From positions 32,501-96,500 of the forward strand of contig CATNEN010000015.1 in NCBI GenBank assembly GCA_950097015.1: a stretch of 64,000 bases of DNA, read 5' to 3'. Below are positions 12,501-21,659 of this stretch, piece by piece; within the stretch, counting starts at the first letter, position 1, and each line of letters opens with the position of its first letter. Below the pieces are notes generated by a model. That model had not been told where the DNA came from and searched no databases. It saw only the letters and a list, made by a program, of their open reading frames with translations. The DNA comes from Macrostomum hystrix (Eukaryota > Platyhelminthes > Macrostomidae). The translations under genes and the position numbers were made by a program.

Positions 12501-15500
12501 TTCCGGTCTCCGGAGAGATCAACCTTACCATCGCCATTCGAGGCCTTCGCCGATCTTTTAAGTGGACCTTCCTCGTAGCTGCCGTCATTCAGCCGATTCT
12601 CAGGTACGACTTTCTGTCTCAATTCGGAATGCTGGTGGACTGCAAAGCAAGACAGCTAGTGGATCCAGAAACAAACCTGCACACGCAGACTCTCTGTCGC
12701 TAGCCTGAAGCTCGACACCTTCGCCGTCTCCCTAGAGTACCCGGAACACTGTAACCCGCGAGTCCAACGGCTCACGATCAGTTCAAGGACACCTTCTCGT
12801 ACGTCGAAGGCGGCCGTCTGCCCAAAGCCGAGGAGGTCTGGCACGACTCGAACCACCACATCATACCATGCGAACACCCGCCAACCCACGCCAAGGCTCG
12901 ACAGCTGCATCCAGAGAAGTTGGCGATTGCCAAAGACGAGTTCCAGCAGCTGATCGACGCAGGCTACCTCAGGCCTTCCGCCAGCAACTGGGTCTCACCT
13001 CTACACATCCCCAAGAAGGATGATGGCATAGAGGTAAAGCGCACGTCTCCTCAGAGTCAGACAAATCAATTGATTTCCCTACAGTATCACAACACGTATT
13101 GCTGATACGAGCACTCAAAGGGCCGCACAATAGAAACCCTAGCTTCGATTATATTGCCACTGGACCAGAAATCCTCTCGAACTACGATGTCACAGACGAG
13201 TTGGTAATAGCCTATTAGAATTGCGATTGGTACATAAGTATCGCGAGTATCATACGGATCCGCTATATCAAGATAGCGCAGGTGTAAGAAATCTGTCACT
13301 CTAGCAGAATGCTGTGGCTGACATACGAGTACTGTCTCATCTACACTTGAGTTGAGCTGTATTACTTCGAAAGAGTCCATCTTCCGAAGTGGGAGAAAGG
13401 CACTACCGGACTGGAGAGCTGTGCTGTTTCCAGCAAACGTTGAAACTTTTAGTTGCTCTTTTATTAGCTCCTGCAAATTCGCCCTAATGTCCATCATGTC
13501 ATAAATGTCTTGCCGAATGTAGCTGCGATTACTAGCCGTGTCAAACAGAATACGTACCATGATTTCCTTACGACCATCGCTGAGCAGAATGCTTTTGCAA
13601 CAGGCAGAGCCACTGCAGGGTTACCCGAGATAAACATCGTCAAAGCAAAGCTGCCATCAGCGGTGGCCTGAGCTGGAATTTTTTTTAGTGGACTCAGACG
13701 GCTTCTGCACCATGTGAGTGTCTTCGCACGACTCAGTTGCTGTTGCCAAGCACTGATTTGAAGACTGACTTAGGTTTTTGCTCGGCTTTGACTTCTCAGT
13801 CAACTTCTGCGCCTGTGACTTCTGTGGACAGATGCTAACATGACTTGTACCTAAACAGTAACGTCGACACAACCTCGAGTTTTGACAGTGAGTAGCTATG
13901 TAACCTGGACGTAAGCACCTAAAACAGCGCTTCTCAGACGCATGCAAGGCACGCCTCTGTTCTAAAGAGCCAACTTTGTCGCAGCTCTCCGAAGTGTGCG
14001 ATGCCTTGCAAAAGGTACAGAATATTTTTTAAGCCTGCTTGGACGCCTTCAGCTAAAGCGTCACGAGAGTGTCGACCGATGCGTGACGTGAAGAAGCTTT
14101 GCTAGATTCAGCAGGAGGCCAAGATCTAGTAGCCTCTTTGGGTTTAAATGCAGATGCTGACCTGCACTTTCACGCACTGAGATTTCACTTTTTAATGATC
14201 TAAGGAAATTTTCTAATGATTTTATGGTCGCTCCCTGCATCCGAGCAGCTCTAAGAAGTTCTAGGCTAAAGGCTTGGGGACACTTGTTCATCAGTGACGG
14301 CACAAGGAGTGCGTCGTATGACTTGGCCTCCACGCCCTGAGCTTCAAGATTCCGCAAAGTCGCCGATATATCGTCGTGGAACTGCTGAAGACTGCAACGA
14401 TGAATCTTAAAGCCGCATGTTTGCAAACCTATGCATCAAGTCTTCGACTATCAGCTCACGTTTGCCAAACCGCTCTTTAAGAATCTCTATCGCGATGGAA
14501 TAATTTAGAGCAGTGACAGCAAGCCCTCTAATACAGGACTTTGCTGACTCGGATAGTGACTGTGTAAGAAATTGAAATTATCGATGGCAGAAGAGATTAG
14601 TTAGCATCAACGGACGAATCGAATTGCTCCCAAAGCGACTGCCAGTTTAAAATTTCCCCATCGAAATTAGGAACCTAAAGTTTAGGCAATTTGACTTGAG
14701 GTTGTGACACTGATGAAGCTGGAGCCAAAGGCAATGGAGGCTGAGAATTATGAAACGCTGCGGCCTAGAGCATTTCGATGCAAGTGAGACACCGCATCTC
14801 ATAGCCTTTGAAATCCTCCTGCTCTGATTCCACATTCTCCTCTGGAATCGACTCTGTTGTAGCCTCATCCAATAGCTGCTTTAGCTGCCTCATTACACAG
14901 AGTTTCGAGCACCTCTAAGTATGCTGCTGCCTCTGCACGCTCAAAAAGGTCTTCGAAGAATTTTTCTTATCATAATTTCTGCCTTGCCGACCGTTTTAGT
15001 GATACTAGACCGAAAACCTGCACGCTTGTGTTGTGTCTTGGCCTAATGGCCGACGGAGGGAGATGGGGGTTGGGTCCACCTGCCCGAGACACCCAGGTCC
15101 CAGACCAACCCTGCCTACGCCTAACAGACCTGATTGGTTCAGCGAGAGTTCACTGAGCCAACCGCCCTGAGACTAGCGAGCGTTCACTCGTCTCAGGTCC
15201 CTAAAGGAGCGAGAGTTCACTCAGTACGCCCCACCGGCCCGACGCGGTAATCCCCGGAATGAGGAAGACACGAGCTCACCTTGAACTTCTCCACGCAAGC
15301 TGATCGGCTCTACTCGTTTATTGCCGGCACTTGAATAACAACTATGATTGGTAGATAGGCAATGCACAGACTTGCAGAAAGGCAGGTAGGAAGTCGAGGC
15401 GGACGGGGTTACAGATAGGGCGGGGTGACTACTTATATAACTTACTGTACAGGGCAGAGAAGAGGGAGAGAGAGAAAAATGAGACACAAAGCCTGGGTCA

Positions 15501-18500
15501 CTGGCGGCTTATCCGGCCGCCAGCCAATGCGAGTGGCCCAGGTGGGGGGAGGGGTAGAGAGAGGCGGGGCTAGCGCAACGCTGGGGCATGGGCAGGTGGG
15601 CGCAGAGAAGAAAAAAGGGGGGCTAGGCCGGGGTTGAGGCGTAAGCCTCTTACAAACCCTGATCTAGGCTGGCACGGGTGTAGGAAGGGGTGGGGCAGAC
15701 AAACAACGCAGAGGGCACAAAGTGCATTTGCACGGCACAACACTTGCAAACCGCAACTACCAACTCCTCTGAGAGAACCTCTGAGAGACATGACGAGAGC
15801 TGAAGGAGGAACTTTTTCGGTTTAAGTTCAACTGACTACAGGAAATCCCTAACGTGAGAGCGTCAAGCGACTTAAATTAGTCAAAATGCAAATTTACAGC
15901 TGAGAAAATTTCAAAATAAAGAGAATGTTTGAATAATAAGGCCAGATAACCGGGCGGCAAAAAAGTTAAAAAGTTAAAGTTAAAAGTAAAAAAAAATGAA
16001 TCAATAGACAAATGTATAGATAAATCTACCAATCCAGTAACACGCAAGCAACCGTGAAATGTTCCGGTAGTTCGAGTTCCGTTGAGATTAAGAGAGCGAT
16101 TCGTCGATGAGTTAAGTCGGGAGACAAGCTGCACTAAATGAGCTGCATATGTTGCTGAACTATCTCGTGCCATTCTCAATTCTCAAAAGGTGCGCGAGCC
16201 ACAGGCCCCTTACTCATAATATTTCACAAAAACAACGAAGGCAGAGGGGTGCGCGAACATAATAAGTAGGCTGAGCGGTGAACAGAGACAGCGTACATAG
16301 AGATCAAATTGAGGCCGACTAGCCAATCGGAGGGTAAGAGAAACGAGAGGGTGGGGCTAGACCTAGACCGGAGGGGGGCTAACTCCGTGGAAGGTACAAT
16401 TGATAATTAATTCAAGACGAGTGCTAGCAGACAAATGGTTGGGTTACAAATTATGAACGTTACTACTTGGAAGTAACAAGATTTTCGCGACAATATATGC
16501 AGTTGTAACGCGTCAGACGCTCACAAGACGAGAAAACCAAACACGCGCCACACAGGAAATTATATTTGAAAACGCAGTGCAGCCACCGTGTATTTGACTG
16601 GCTTGGTCACAATGGCAATTCTCGAACTTATCCCCGCAGACGGCATGGACGGCAAGCAGGCCAGGCGGACTGGCACCAGCTCGCCTGTTGGCGAACTCTT
16701 CGACCACGGACTGGACTCTTGGGCCACGCTGTTCTTCCCCATGTGCGTGTACTCTGTGTTTGGCAGGGGCATCTATGGAGGCCACCCGGTGCGGGTGTAC
16801 TATCTCTACCTGGCCATCATGGGTCAGTTCGTGCTGTCCCACTGGGAGAAGTACGTCACTGGCATGTTCTTCCTGCCGTGGGCCTACGACCTCAGCCAGA
16901 TCGGCCTCGTCACTGTCTACGCCTTCACATTCGCAGTTGGCGACTCCTTTTGGCAGAAGTTCGCTTTCGGCAGCTGGACCTATACCGACCTGGTCATTCT
17001 ATGCTGTTACAGTAAGTCTCATTCTGTGCTGTTACAGTGAGTCTCATTCTGTGCTGTTACAGTGAGTCTCATTCTGTGCTGTTACAGTGAGTCTCATTCT
17101 GTGCTGTTACAGTGAGTCTCATTCTGTGCTGTTACAGTGAGTCTCATTCTGTGCTGCTACAGTGAGTCTCAGTCATTGGCTACAGTGAGTCATGATCTGA
17201 GTATTCTGAGCGTGTCCGCCTCATCGCTGGCAGGTTTCCTGCGAGTGCATTTCTTAAGCAGTGAAATTGAATTCACAGAAATAGCCCGTGTCGTCTGAAA
17301 GCTAATTATCCGCACATGTCGGTGCCCGAATGCTCGCTGACAATTACCCGTCCCGTTTCAGTCGGCTTCTGGATACTCTGCGTGCCGCTGACTCTGTACA
17401 ATGTCTACTCGGCCTTTGCCAAAGGCACCAGCCGCCAGCGCAACCTGTCCGCTGCCATGAAGCCGCTGCTGTCACCGGCTATTCTGCTGGTGTTCTCAGC
17501 GCTGTGGGTCCACTGCTCGCCAAACCAAATCATCTTTGCCTATCCCAGGCTTTTCTACGCTGCGTTTGGCACCGTCTTCAGCAACATTGCGGTAAGCTTC
17601 ACCCGCTGTCCTTTTTGAGAAATACAATTTTGTCTAAAAGTGATGCTCCTGTACACTTTATAGATTGATTTATTGCCGTTTGAACACTGTATCGAACAGC
17701 CTGCAGTGCTGACTGAGCACTGTTCTCAGGGGATGATCTGATCGACCAGCCTGCACTGCTGTCTGAGCACTGTTCTCAGGGGATGATCTGATTGACCAGC
17801 CTGCAGTGCTGACTGAGCACTGTTCTCAGGGGATGATCTGATTGACCAGCTTGCAGTGCTGACTGAGCACTGTTCTCAGGGGATGATCTGATTGACCAGC
17901 CTGCAGTGCTGACTGAGCACTGTTCTCAGGGGATGATCTGATTGAACAGCTTGCAGTGCTGTCTGAGCACTGTTCTCAGGGGATGATCTGATTGACCAGC
18001 CTGCAGTGCTGACTGAGCACTGTTCTCAGGGGATGATCTGATTGACCAGCTTGCAGTGCTGTCTGAGCACTGTTCTCAAGGGATGATCTGATCGACCAGC
18101 CTGCAGTGCTGTCTGAGCACTGTTCTCAGGGGATGATCTGATTGACCAGCCTGCAGTGCTGTCTGAGCACTGTTCTCAGGGGATGATCTGATTGACCAGC
18201 CTGCAGTGCTGTCTGAGGACTGTTCTCAGGGGATGATCTGATTGACCAGCTTGCAGTGCTGTCTGAGCACTGTTCTCAGGGGATGATCTCAGGGGATGAT
18301 CTGATTGACCAGCTTGCAGTGCTGTCTGAGCACTGTTCTCAGGGGATGATCTGATTGACCAGCTTGCAGTGCTGACTGAGCACTGTTCTCAGGGGATGAT
18401 CTCAGGGGATGATCTGATTGACCAGCTTGCAGTGCTGTCTGAGCACTGTTCTCAGGGGATGATCTCAGGGGATGATCTGATTGACCAGCTTGCAGTGCTG

Positions 18501-20932
18501 ACTGAGCACTGTTCTCAGGGGATGATCTCAGGGGATGATCTGATTGACCAGCTTGCAGTGCTGTCTGAGCACTGTTCTCAGGGGATGATCTCAGGGGATG
18601 ATCTGATTGACCAGCCTGCAGTGCTGACTGAGCACTGTTCTCAGGGGATGATCTGATTGACCAGCTTGCAGTGCTGACTGAGCACTGTTCTCAGGGGATG
18701 ATCTCAGGGGATGATCTGATTGACCAGCTTGCAGTGCTGTCTGAGCACTGTTCTCAGGGGATGATCTCAGGGGATGATCTGATTGACCAGCTTGCAGTGC
18801 TGTCTGAGCACTGTTCTCAGGGGATGATCTCAGGGGATGATCTGATTGACCAGCTTGCAGTGCTGACTGAGCACTGTTCTCAGGGGATGATCTCAGGGGA
18901 TGATCTGATTGACCAGCTTGCAGTGCTGACTGAGCACTGTTCTCAGGGGATGATCTGATTGACCAGCCTGCAGTGCTGTCTGAGCACTGTTCTCAGGGGA
19001 TGATCTGATTGACCAGCTTGCAGTGCTGACTGAGCACTGTTCTCAGGGGATGATCTGATTGACCAGCTTGCAGTGCTGACTGAGCACTGTTCTCAGGGGA
19101 TGATCTGATTGACCAGCTTGCAGTGCTGACTGAGCACTGTTCTCAGGGGATGATCTGATTGACCAGCTTGCAGTGCTGACTGAGCACTGTTCTCAGGGGA
19201 TGATCACAGGGGATGATCTCAGGGGATGATCTCAGGGGATGATCTCAGGGGATGATCTCAGGGGATGATCTCAGGGGATGATCTCAGGGGATGATCTCAG
19301 GGGATGATCTCAGGGGATGATCTCAGGGGATGATCTCAGGGGATGATCTCAGGGGATGATCTCAGGGGATGATCTCAGGGGATGATCTCAGGGGATGATC
19401 TCGGGATGATCTCAGGGGATGATCTCAGGGGATGATCTCAGGGGATGATCTCGGGATGATCTCAGGGGATGATCTCAGGGGATGATCTCAGGGGATGATC
19501 ACAGGGGATGATCTCAGGGGATGATCTCAGGGGATGATCTCAGGGGATGATCTGATTGCAGCTCACAGAACTCAGCAGGCGAATAGTGCTTTGGATTTCC
19601 ACGTGAATCTTGCAGTGCCGCCTGATCGTGAGCCAGATGAGCAGCACCAAGTGCCAGGCCTTCAATCTGCTCACCGGACTGTACTCTGCCGTGGCCCTAG
19701 CCGTGGTTTTACTGCAGCCCAGCTTCCAGCAGGAGCTAGCGGTTCTAATCTGCCTGCTAGCGCTGTGTGTCGCCTTGCACATTCATTACGGCTGCAATGT
19801 GGTAAGTGGCCTCCCTGCCTACTTGCGGCCTCATTGTCTGACAGTTCTGTTCTCTGCTCTTTGCTGAGCTGTTCTCTGCTCTTTGCTGAGCTGTTCTGTG
19901 CTCTTTGCTGAGCTGTTCTCTGCTCTTTGCTGAGCTGTTCTCTGCTCTTTGCTGAGCTGTTCTCTGCTCTTTGCTGAGCTGTTCTCTGCTCTTTGCTGAG
20001 CTGTTCTCTGCTCTTTGCTGAGCTGTTCTCTGCTCTTTGCTGAGCTGTTCTCTGCTCTTTGCTGAGCTGTTCTCTGCTCTTTGCTGAGCTGTTCTCTGCT
20101 CTTTGCTGAGCTGTTCTCTGCTCTTTGCTGAGCTGTTCTCTGCTCTTTGCTGAGCTGTTCTCTGCTCTGCTGAGCTGTTCTCTGCTCTTTGCTGAGCTGT
20201 TCTCTGCTCTTTGCTGAGCTGTTCTCTGCTCTTTGCTGAGCTGTTCTGTGCTCTGCTGAGCTGTTCTCTGCTCTTTGCTGAGCTGTTCTGTGCTCTGCTG
20301 AGCTGTTCTCTGCTCTTTGCTAAGCTGTTCTGTGCTCTGCTGAGCTGTTCTCTGCTCTTTGCTAAGCTGTTCTGTGCTCTGCTGAGCTGTTCTCTGCTCT
20401 TTGCTGAGCTGTTCTCTGCTCTTTGCTGAGCTGTTCTCTGCTCTTTGCTGAGCTGTTCTCTGCTCTTTGCTGAGCTGTTCTCTGCTCTTTGCTGAGCTGT
20501 TCTCTGCTCTTTGCTGAGCTGTTCTCTGCTCTGCTGAGCTGTTCTCTGCTCTTTGCTGAGCTGTTCTCTGCTCTTTGCTGAGCTGTTCTCTGCTCTTTGC
20601 TGAGCTGTTCTCTGCTCTTTGCTGAGCTGTTCTCTGCTCTGCTGAGCTGTTCTCTGCTCTGCTGAGCTGTTCTCTGCTCTTTGCTGAGCTGTTCTCTGCT
20701 CTTTGCTGAGCTGTTCTGTGCTCTGCTGAGCTGTTCTCTGCTCTTTGCTGAGCTGTTCTCTGCTCTTTGCTGAGCTGTTCTCTGCTCTGCTTTTCAGAGC
20801 TCTTAATGTCGGCTCCCAGACCTCCCTCAGACTCAGCCACCACCCCCCAATGCCACTCAGGTCAACCAGATGCTGGACCACTTCAAGCTGCGCGCCTTCG
20901 TCATCCAGTCTCCGAGAGACAAGCGCAACTGA
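3544..20932 (+). CDS. SELENOI: Ethanolaminephosphotransferase 1 (SELENOI/EPT1 family), seven exons
   Basis: Exons read as 3544-3612, 8648-8716, 8869-9061, 16640-17011, 17362-17591, 19616-19801 and 20861-20932, all with GT-AG borders and matching phases, giving 396 residues before UGA (the human protein has 397). The family transfers phosphoethanolamine from CDP-ethanolamine to diacylglycerol or alkylacylglycerol in ER/Golgi membranes. The CDP-alcohol phosphotransferase signature DGxxARx8GxxxDxxxD is complete at about residues 114-136. Other family marks are GFDKYK at the end of exon 1, LAPNLMT in exon 3, LSHWEKY in exon 4, and VSQMSSTKC and HIHYG in exon 6. Many hydrophobic segments follow the motif. 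The ATG at 3544 is in good context (CACCATGA) and places GFDKYK as in animal homologues. The UGA at 20930-20932 falls near the selenocysteine position of vertebrate SELENOI; read-through would add 22 codons to the stop at 20999. I annotate termination at the first UGA. Confidence 0.93.
4104..5500 (+). pseudogene. Broken Penelope-like RT/GIY-YIG polyprotein
   Basis: Frame one (4104-4475) carries the RT palm motifs, including the catalytic YVDD. The following codons continue in another frame (FLDIDVDMSKG at about 4450-4490), and the segment from 4600 in a third frame continues to the GIY-YIG motif near 5000. The coding trail resumes after the inserted small transposon at 5412, where lysine- and leucine-rich codons such as LNILEAMYIKAQKP fit the usual C-terminus. 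At least two frameshifts, one stop and one insertion rule out function. No N-terminal part is seen before 4100. Confidence 0.8.
5134..5403. mobile_element. Small non-autonomous inverted-repeat transposon (MITE), hAT-like target duplication
   Basis: The 270-bp insert begins CATACATGCGCAAC (5134-5147) and ends with its exact reverse complement (5390-5403). It is bordered on both sides by the same 8 bp, TTCCTGTA (5126-5133 and 5404-5411). The interior is purine-rich with no frame and has a strong GC palindrome at about 5147-5177. The Penelope coding trail reads on across the junction if insert and one TTCCTGTA are skipped, so this insertion came after the Penelope copy. An 8-bp target duplication is typical of hAT-type transposases; the family assignment is an inference. 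Confidence 0.85.
7073..7088 (-). promoter_or_regulatory. Histone-mRNA-type 3' stem-loop (minus strand)
   Basis: On the minus strand the sequence is GGCCCT-TTTC-AGGGCC followed by ACC. This gives a six-base-pair stem and a four-base loop, the layout of the animal replication-dependent histone mRNA 3' end bound by SLBP. Purine-rich AAAGATG and AAAGAG lie just downstream, where a U7-binding element would be. Upstream on the same strand (7090-7280) no intact histone frame could be read, so this is an orphan or belongs to a decayed histone copy. Confidence 0.55.
9561..9743 (-). repeat. Direct repeat copy A, probable BEL/Pao LTR part
   Basis: This 183-bp stretch starts GGTGCGCGAGC and ends GGAGGGGGGCTA. 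It is repeated in the same orientation at 16189-16381 with scattered mismatches and small gaps. It sits directly beyond the last recognisable BEL/Pao coding sequence, where the 3' LTR of a minus-strand element should be. Similarity beyond the core is weak, so the full LTR borders are not fixed. Confidence 0.6.
9744..10758 (-). pseudogene. BEL/Pao reverse transcriptase/RNase H remnant
   Basis: The frame at 10758-10375 carries YLPHCCVLKAESEHTKLRIVF-type BEL/Pao RT sequence and the palm aspartate in ADIEKAFLQIDI. It then shifts: the segment at 10293-10093 (LGLSWNFKQDTLHF) and the segment at 10096-9848 (HGFSDACEKAYAAF) are in other frames. The trail ends in QNRVTEISRLT and NPRDILPSRG (about 9900-9790), near the RNase H end. 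Motif order is intact but no uninterrupted frame survives. Confidence 0.75.
10788..11140 (+). repeat. Probable 5' LTR of the gypsy fragment
   Basis: The 353-bp segment begins TGTTGC and ends TTTACA, the TG...CA form of an LTR. It is followed after one base by TGGTCCGGTGAG (11142-11153), which has the TGG start of a tRNA primer binding site. The gag remnant follows. No second copy exists in the window, so the borders rest on these signals only. Confidence 0.55.
11150..13050 (+). pseudogene. Broken gypsy gag-pol remnant
   Basis: The gag homology runs to about 11640 (LSVFLQRL) and picks up at about 11957 (LRYLPNEFRIALSGF) after some 300 bp of unrelated AT-rich DNA. The protease DTGA motif lies at about 12409-12440, with a frameshift shortly after, and the coding trail ends inside the fingers of RT. 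In-frame stops occur at about 11382 and 11570. No catalytic palm motif of RT is present because the element is truncated before it. Confidence 0.75.
13087..13560 (-). pseudogene. BEL/Pao aspartic protease remnant
   Basis: A 157-codon open segment on the minus strand starts MVRILFDTASNRSYI, the family's protease region in which the active site is normally DTG or DSG; here it reads DTA. It continues with TFAG and SVDETVLV-type sequence usual for BEL/Pao. It is bounded on its downstream side by the inserted gypsy fragment. The DTG-to-DTA change and the isolation from the rest of pol argue that it is not functional. Confidence 0.65.
13657..14868 (-). pseudogene. BEL/Pao gag remnant with CCHC zinc knuckle
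   Basis: Segments at 14868-14647, 14426-14061 and 13947-13657 together look like BEL/Pao gag. The last contains CFRCLRPGYIATHC, a zinc-knuckle Cx2Cx4Hx4C variant (here a tyrosine follows the glycine and the histidine spacing is kept), then CRRYCLGTSHVSICP. The segments are in different frames and separated by stops. Confidence 0.65.
15029..15654 (-). repeat. Probable solo LTR, minus strand
   Basis: Read on the minus strand this 626-bp segment begins TGTAAGAGG and ends ACACAACA. It has a TATA-like TATATAAG at about 15441-15434 and AATAAA about 120 bp further on (near 15318), the spacing of an LTR promoter and poly(A) site. It holds no coding sequence. No partner copy or clear target duplication was found, so it could instead be a diverged 5' LTR of the BEL/Pao element, whose gag starts about 150 bp downstream. 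Confidence 0.4.
16189..16381 (-). repeat. Direct repeat copy B, probable BEL/Pao LTR part
   Basis: The 193-bp partner of 9561-9743 shares GGTGCGCGAGC at the start, AGGCAGAGGGGTGCGCGAAC in the middle and GGAGGGGGGCTA at the end. It lies upstream of the gag end of the minus-strand BEL/Pao relic, the place of its 5' LTR. An alternative is two copies of an unrelated short repeat that happen to flank the element. Confidence 0.6.
17012..17190 (+). repeat. 25-bp tandem repeat carrying copies of the intron 4 splice donor
   Basis: The unit GTGAGTCTCATTCTGTGCTG plus TTACA repeats from the exon 4 border. GT(A/G)AGT donor-like hexamers stand at 17012, 17037, 17062, 17087, 17112, 17137, 17162 and 17185. 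The exon end itself (CATTCTATGCTGTTACA) resembles the unit, so the array appears to have grown by duplicating the exon-intron junction. Confidence 0.9.
17695..19200 (+). repeat. 50/63-bp minisatellite in SELENOI intron 5
   Basis: The base unit is 50 bp (GATTGACCAGCCTGCAGTGC and 30 more bases). From about 18280 many units carry an extra 13 bp (CTCAGGGGATGAT), making 63 bp. Because 63 is a multiple of three, long frames stay open here; they are not genes. Confidence 0.95.
19196..19556 (+). repeat. 13-bp satellite derived from the 50-bp array
   Basis: Nearly pure CTCAGGGGATGAT repeats, with two 10-bp-type deletions (CTCGGGATGAT) near 19400 and 19450 and two ACAGGGG variants. The unit is the insert of the 63-bp variants next door. 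It ends about 60 bp before the acceptor of exon 6. Confidence 0.95.
19848..20795 (+). repeat. 22-bp minisatellite filling SELENOI intron 6
   Basis: The unit TGAGCTGTTCTCTGCTCTTT+GC, with 19-bp variants lacking TTT, fills the intron from about 45 bp after the donor to about 65 bp before the acceptor. Very long minus-strand frames (SSAKSREQLSKEQRTAQQ-like) arise from this repeat and are not genes. Confidence 0.95.
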
Positions 20933-21655
20933 CGGACTGCAGCGATGCGCTCCTGCACTACTCACTATTGCAAGACTGTTAGTAGAGTTGTGCGCTTTTG
21001 ATTTTAATCTTTTGTTACGCAAAATTTTATTCTTCATCATCGTGACACAAAAATTATAGTTAGATTGATACAATGCCTACTTTATCTGCCTAATTGCTCT
21101 CTGTATTAACATCCGAATTGCAATACCTGTACTTACAGTGCGACCTACAGTAATGGAACTCTAACGCGAGCATACAGTTCATTTTCATGCCGTGTACCTC
21201 CAGTCTCTTTGACTTTCTCCCATCATTCGCGTTTTGATTTCGTGCCATTTTTGTTGATTTCTGTCCCACCTAGTCACACCTGTGCAATGATTGCCTGCAT
21301 TGCAATGAGGCAACTTTCGCCCCGTTTGCAATCGCAGACTGCCGCTTACCGGCTCTATTGGCAATCTGTGTGGCCTTCTTAACTAAATTCGCTTTCATTT
21401 TTTTGCTTCTGCGGTGAAATTCCTTGGCTTCTGTTTGCCCGGTCACCGCGGCTAATCAAGTTCTGGCATTGCCCAATTATTACTATGTACTGAAATAATA
21501 CAGCATTCATGAGGAACACTTGTGGCACTGCTGTTTGACCACTGGCTTTCCAGGCTTCATTCATTTTAGCCTCATGTACCGTGTACTCAGTGCCTGTTCT
21601 TCCGATTTGACTCCCCCGACTCTGCTTGTAAGCCTAGCCGCTTGAGTGAGCCTAC
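20933..21655 (+). other. SELENOI 3' flank / intergenic
   Basis: The stretch contains the 22-codon read-through frame (20933-20998, stop at 20999) and probably the start of the 3' UTR. I looked for a SECIS-type hairpin (ATGA quartet, AA apical loop, GA quartet) and found none that convinced me; the ATGA around 21287 and 21304 has only a short poor stem. No other gene is seen. Confidence 0.5.
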
Positions 21656-21659
21656 AGTA

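Larger units (their letters stand above)
10788..13050 (+). mobile_element. Truncated Ty3/gypsy LTR retrotransposon nested in the BEL/Pao relic
   Basis: Plus-strand remnants follow the order LTR (10788-11140), gag (11380-12070), aspartic protease (12380-12700) and the start of reverse transcriptase (12840-13040). Diagnostic pieces are ITSEETKYHRLVANLPED (gag), FLVDTGAAVSIIP (protease active site), QPILRYDFLSQFGMLVDC (end of protease) and RPSASNWVSPLHIPKKDDG (RT start). The element stops abruptly in RT near 13040; the rest of pol and the 3' LTR are missing. It separates the BEL/Pao protease from the BEL/Pao RT, so it landed in an existing BEL/Pao copy. Stops in gag and frameshifts around 12455 show it is inactive. 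Confidence 0.8.
9561..16381 (-). mobile_element. Decayed BEL/Pao LTR retrotransposon in SELENOI intron 3
   Basis: Minus-strand remnants appear in retroelement order from high to low coordinates: gag (14868-14061), CCHC zinc knuckle (about 13940-13850), aspartic protease with LFDTASNRSYI (near 13550), reverse transcriptase with RIVFDGSART and VLADIEKAFLQIDI (10758-10480), then HGFSDACEKAYAAFIYLRV (about 10050) and FVQNRVTEISRLT (about 9890). The last motifs are characteristic of BEL/Pao pol. No integrase is found; coding evidence stops at the left repeat at about 9743, so the 3' part of pol is deleted. The element has frameshifts and stops and is split by a plus-strand Ty3/gypsy fragment at 10788-13050. 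Confidence 0.8.

Noticed and set aside
17695-19556. CRISPR-like regular repeats
   Set aside because: Adjacent units without unique spacers, in an animal intron; this is a minisatellite.
19671-21073. Very long minus-strand frames (390 and 438 codons) rich in Ser, Gln, Arg and Glu
   Set aside because: They are the 22-bp tandem repeat of SELENOI intron 6 read in open frames and overlap true exons 6 and 7 on the other strand.
21283-21345. ATGA-containing region as a SECIS element for SELENOI
   Set aside because: The possible stem is short and the apical AA and distal GA quartet do not line up; not good enough to call.
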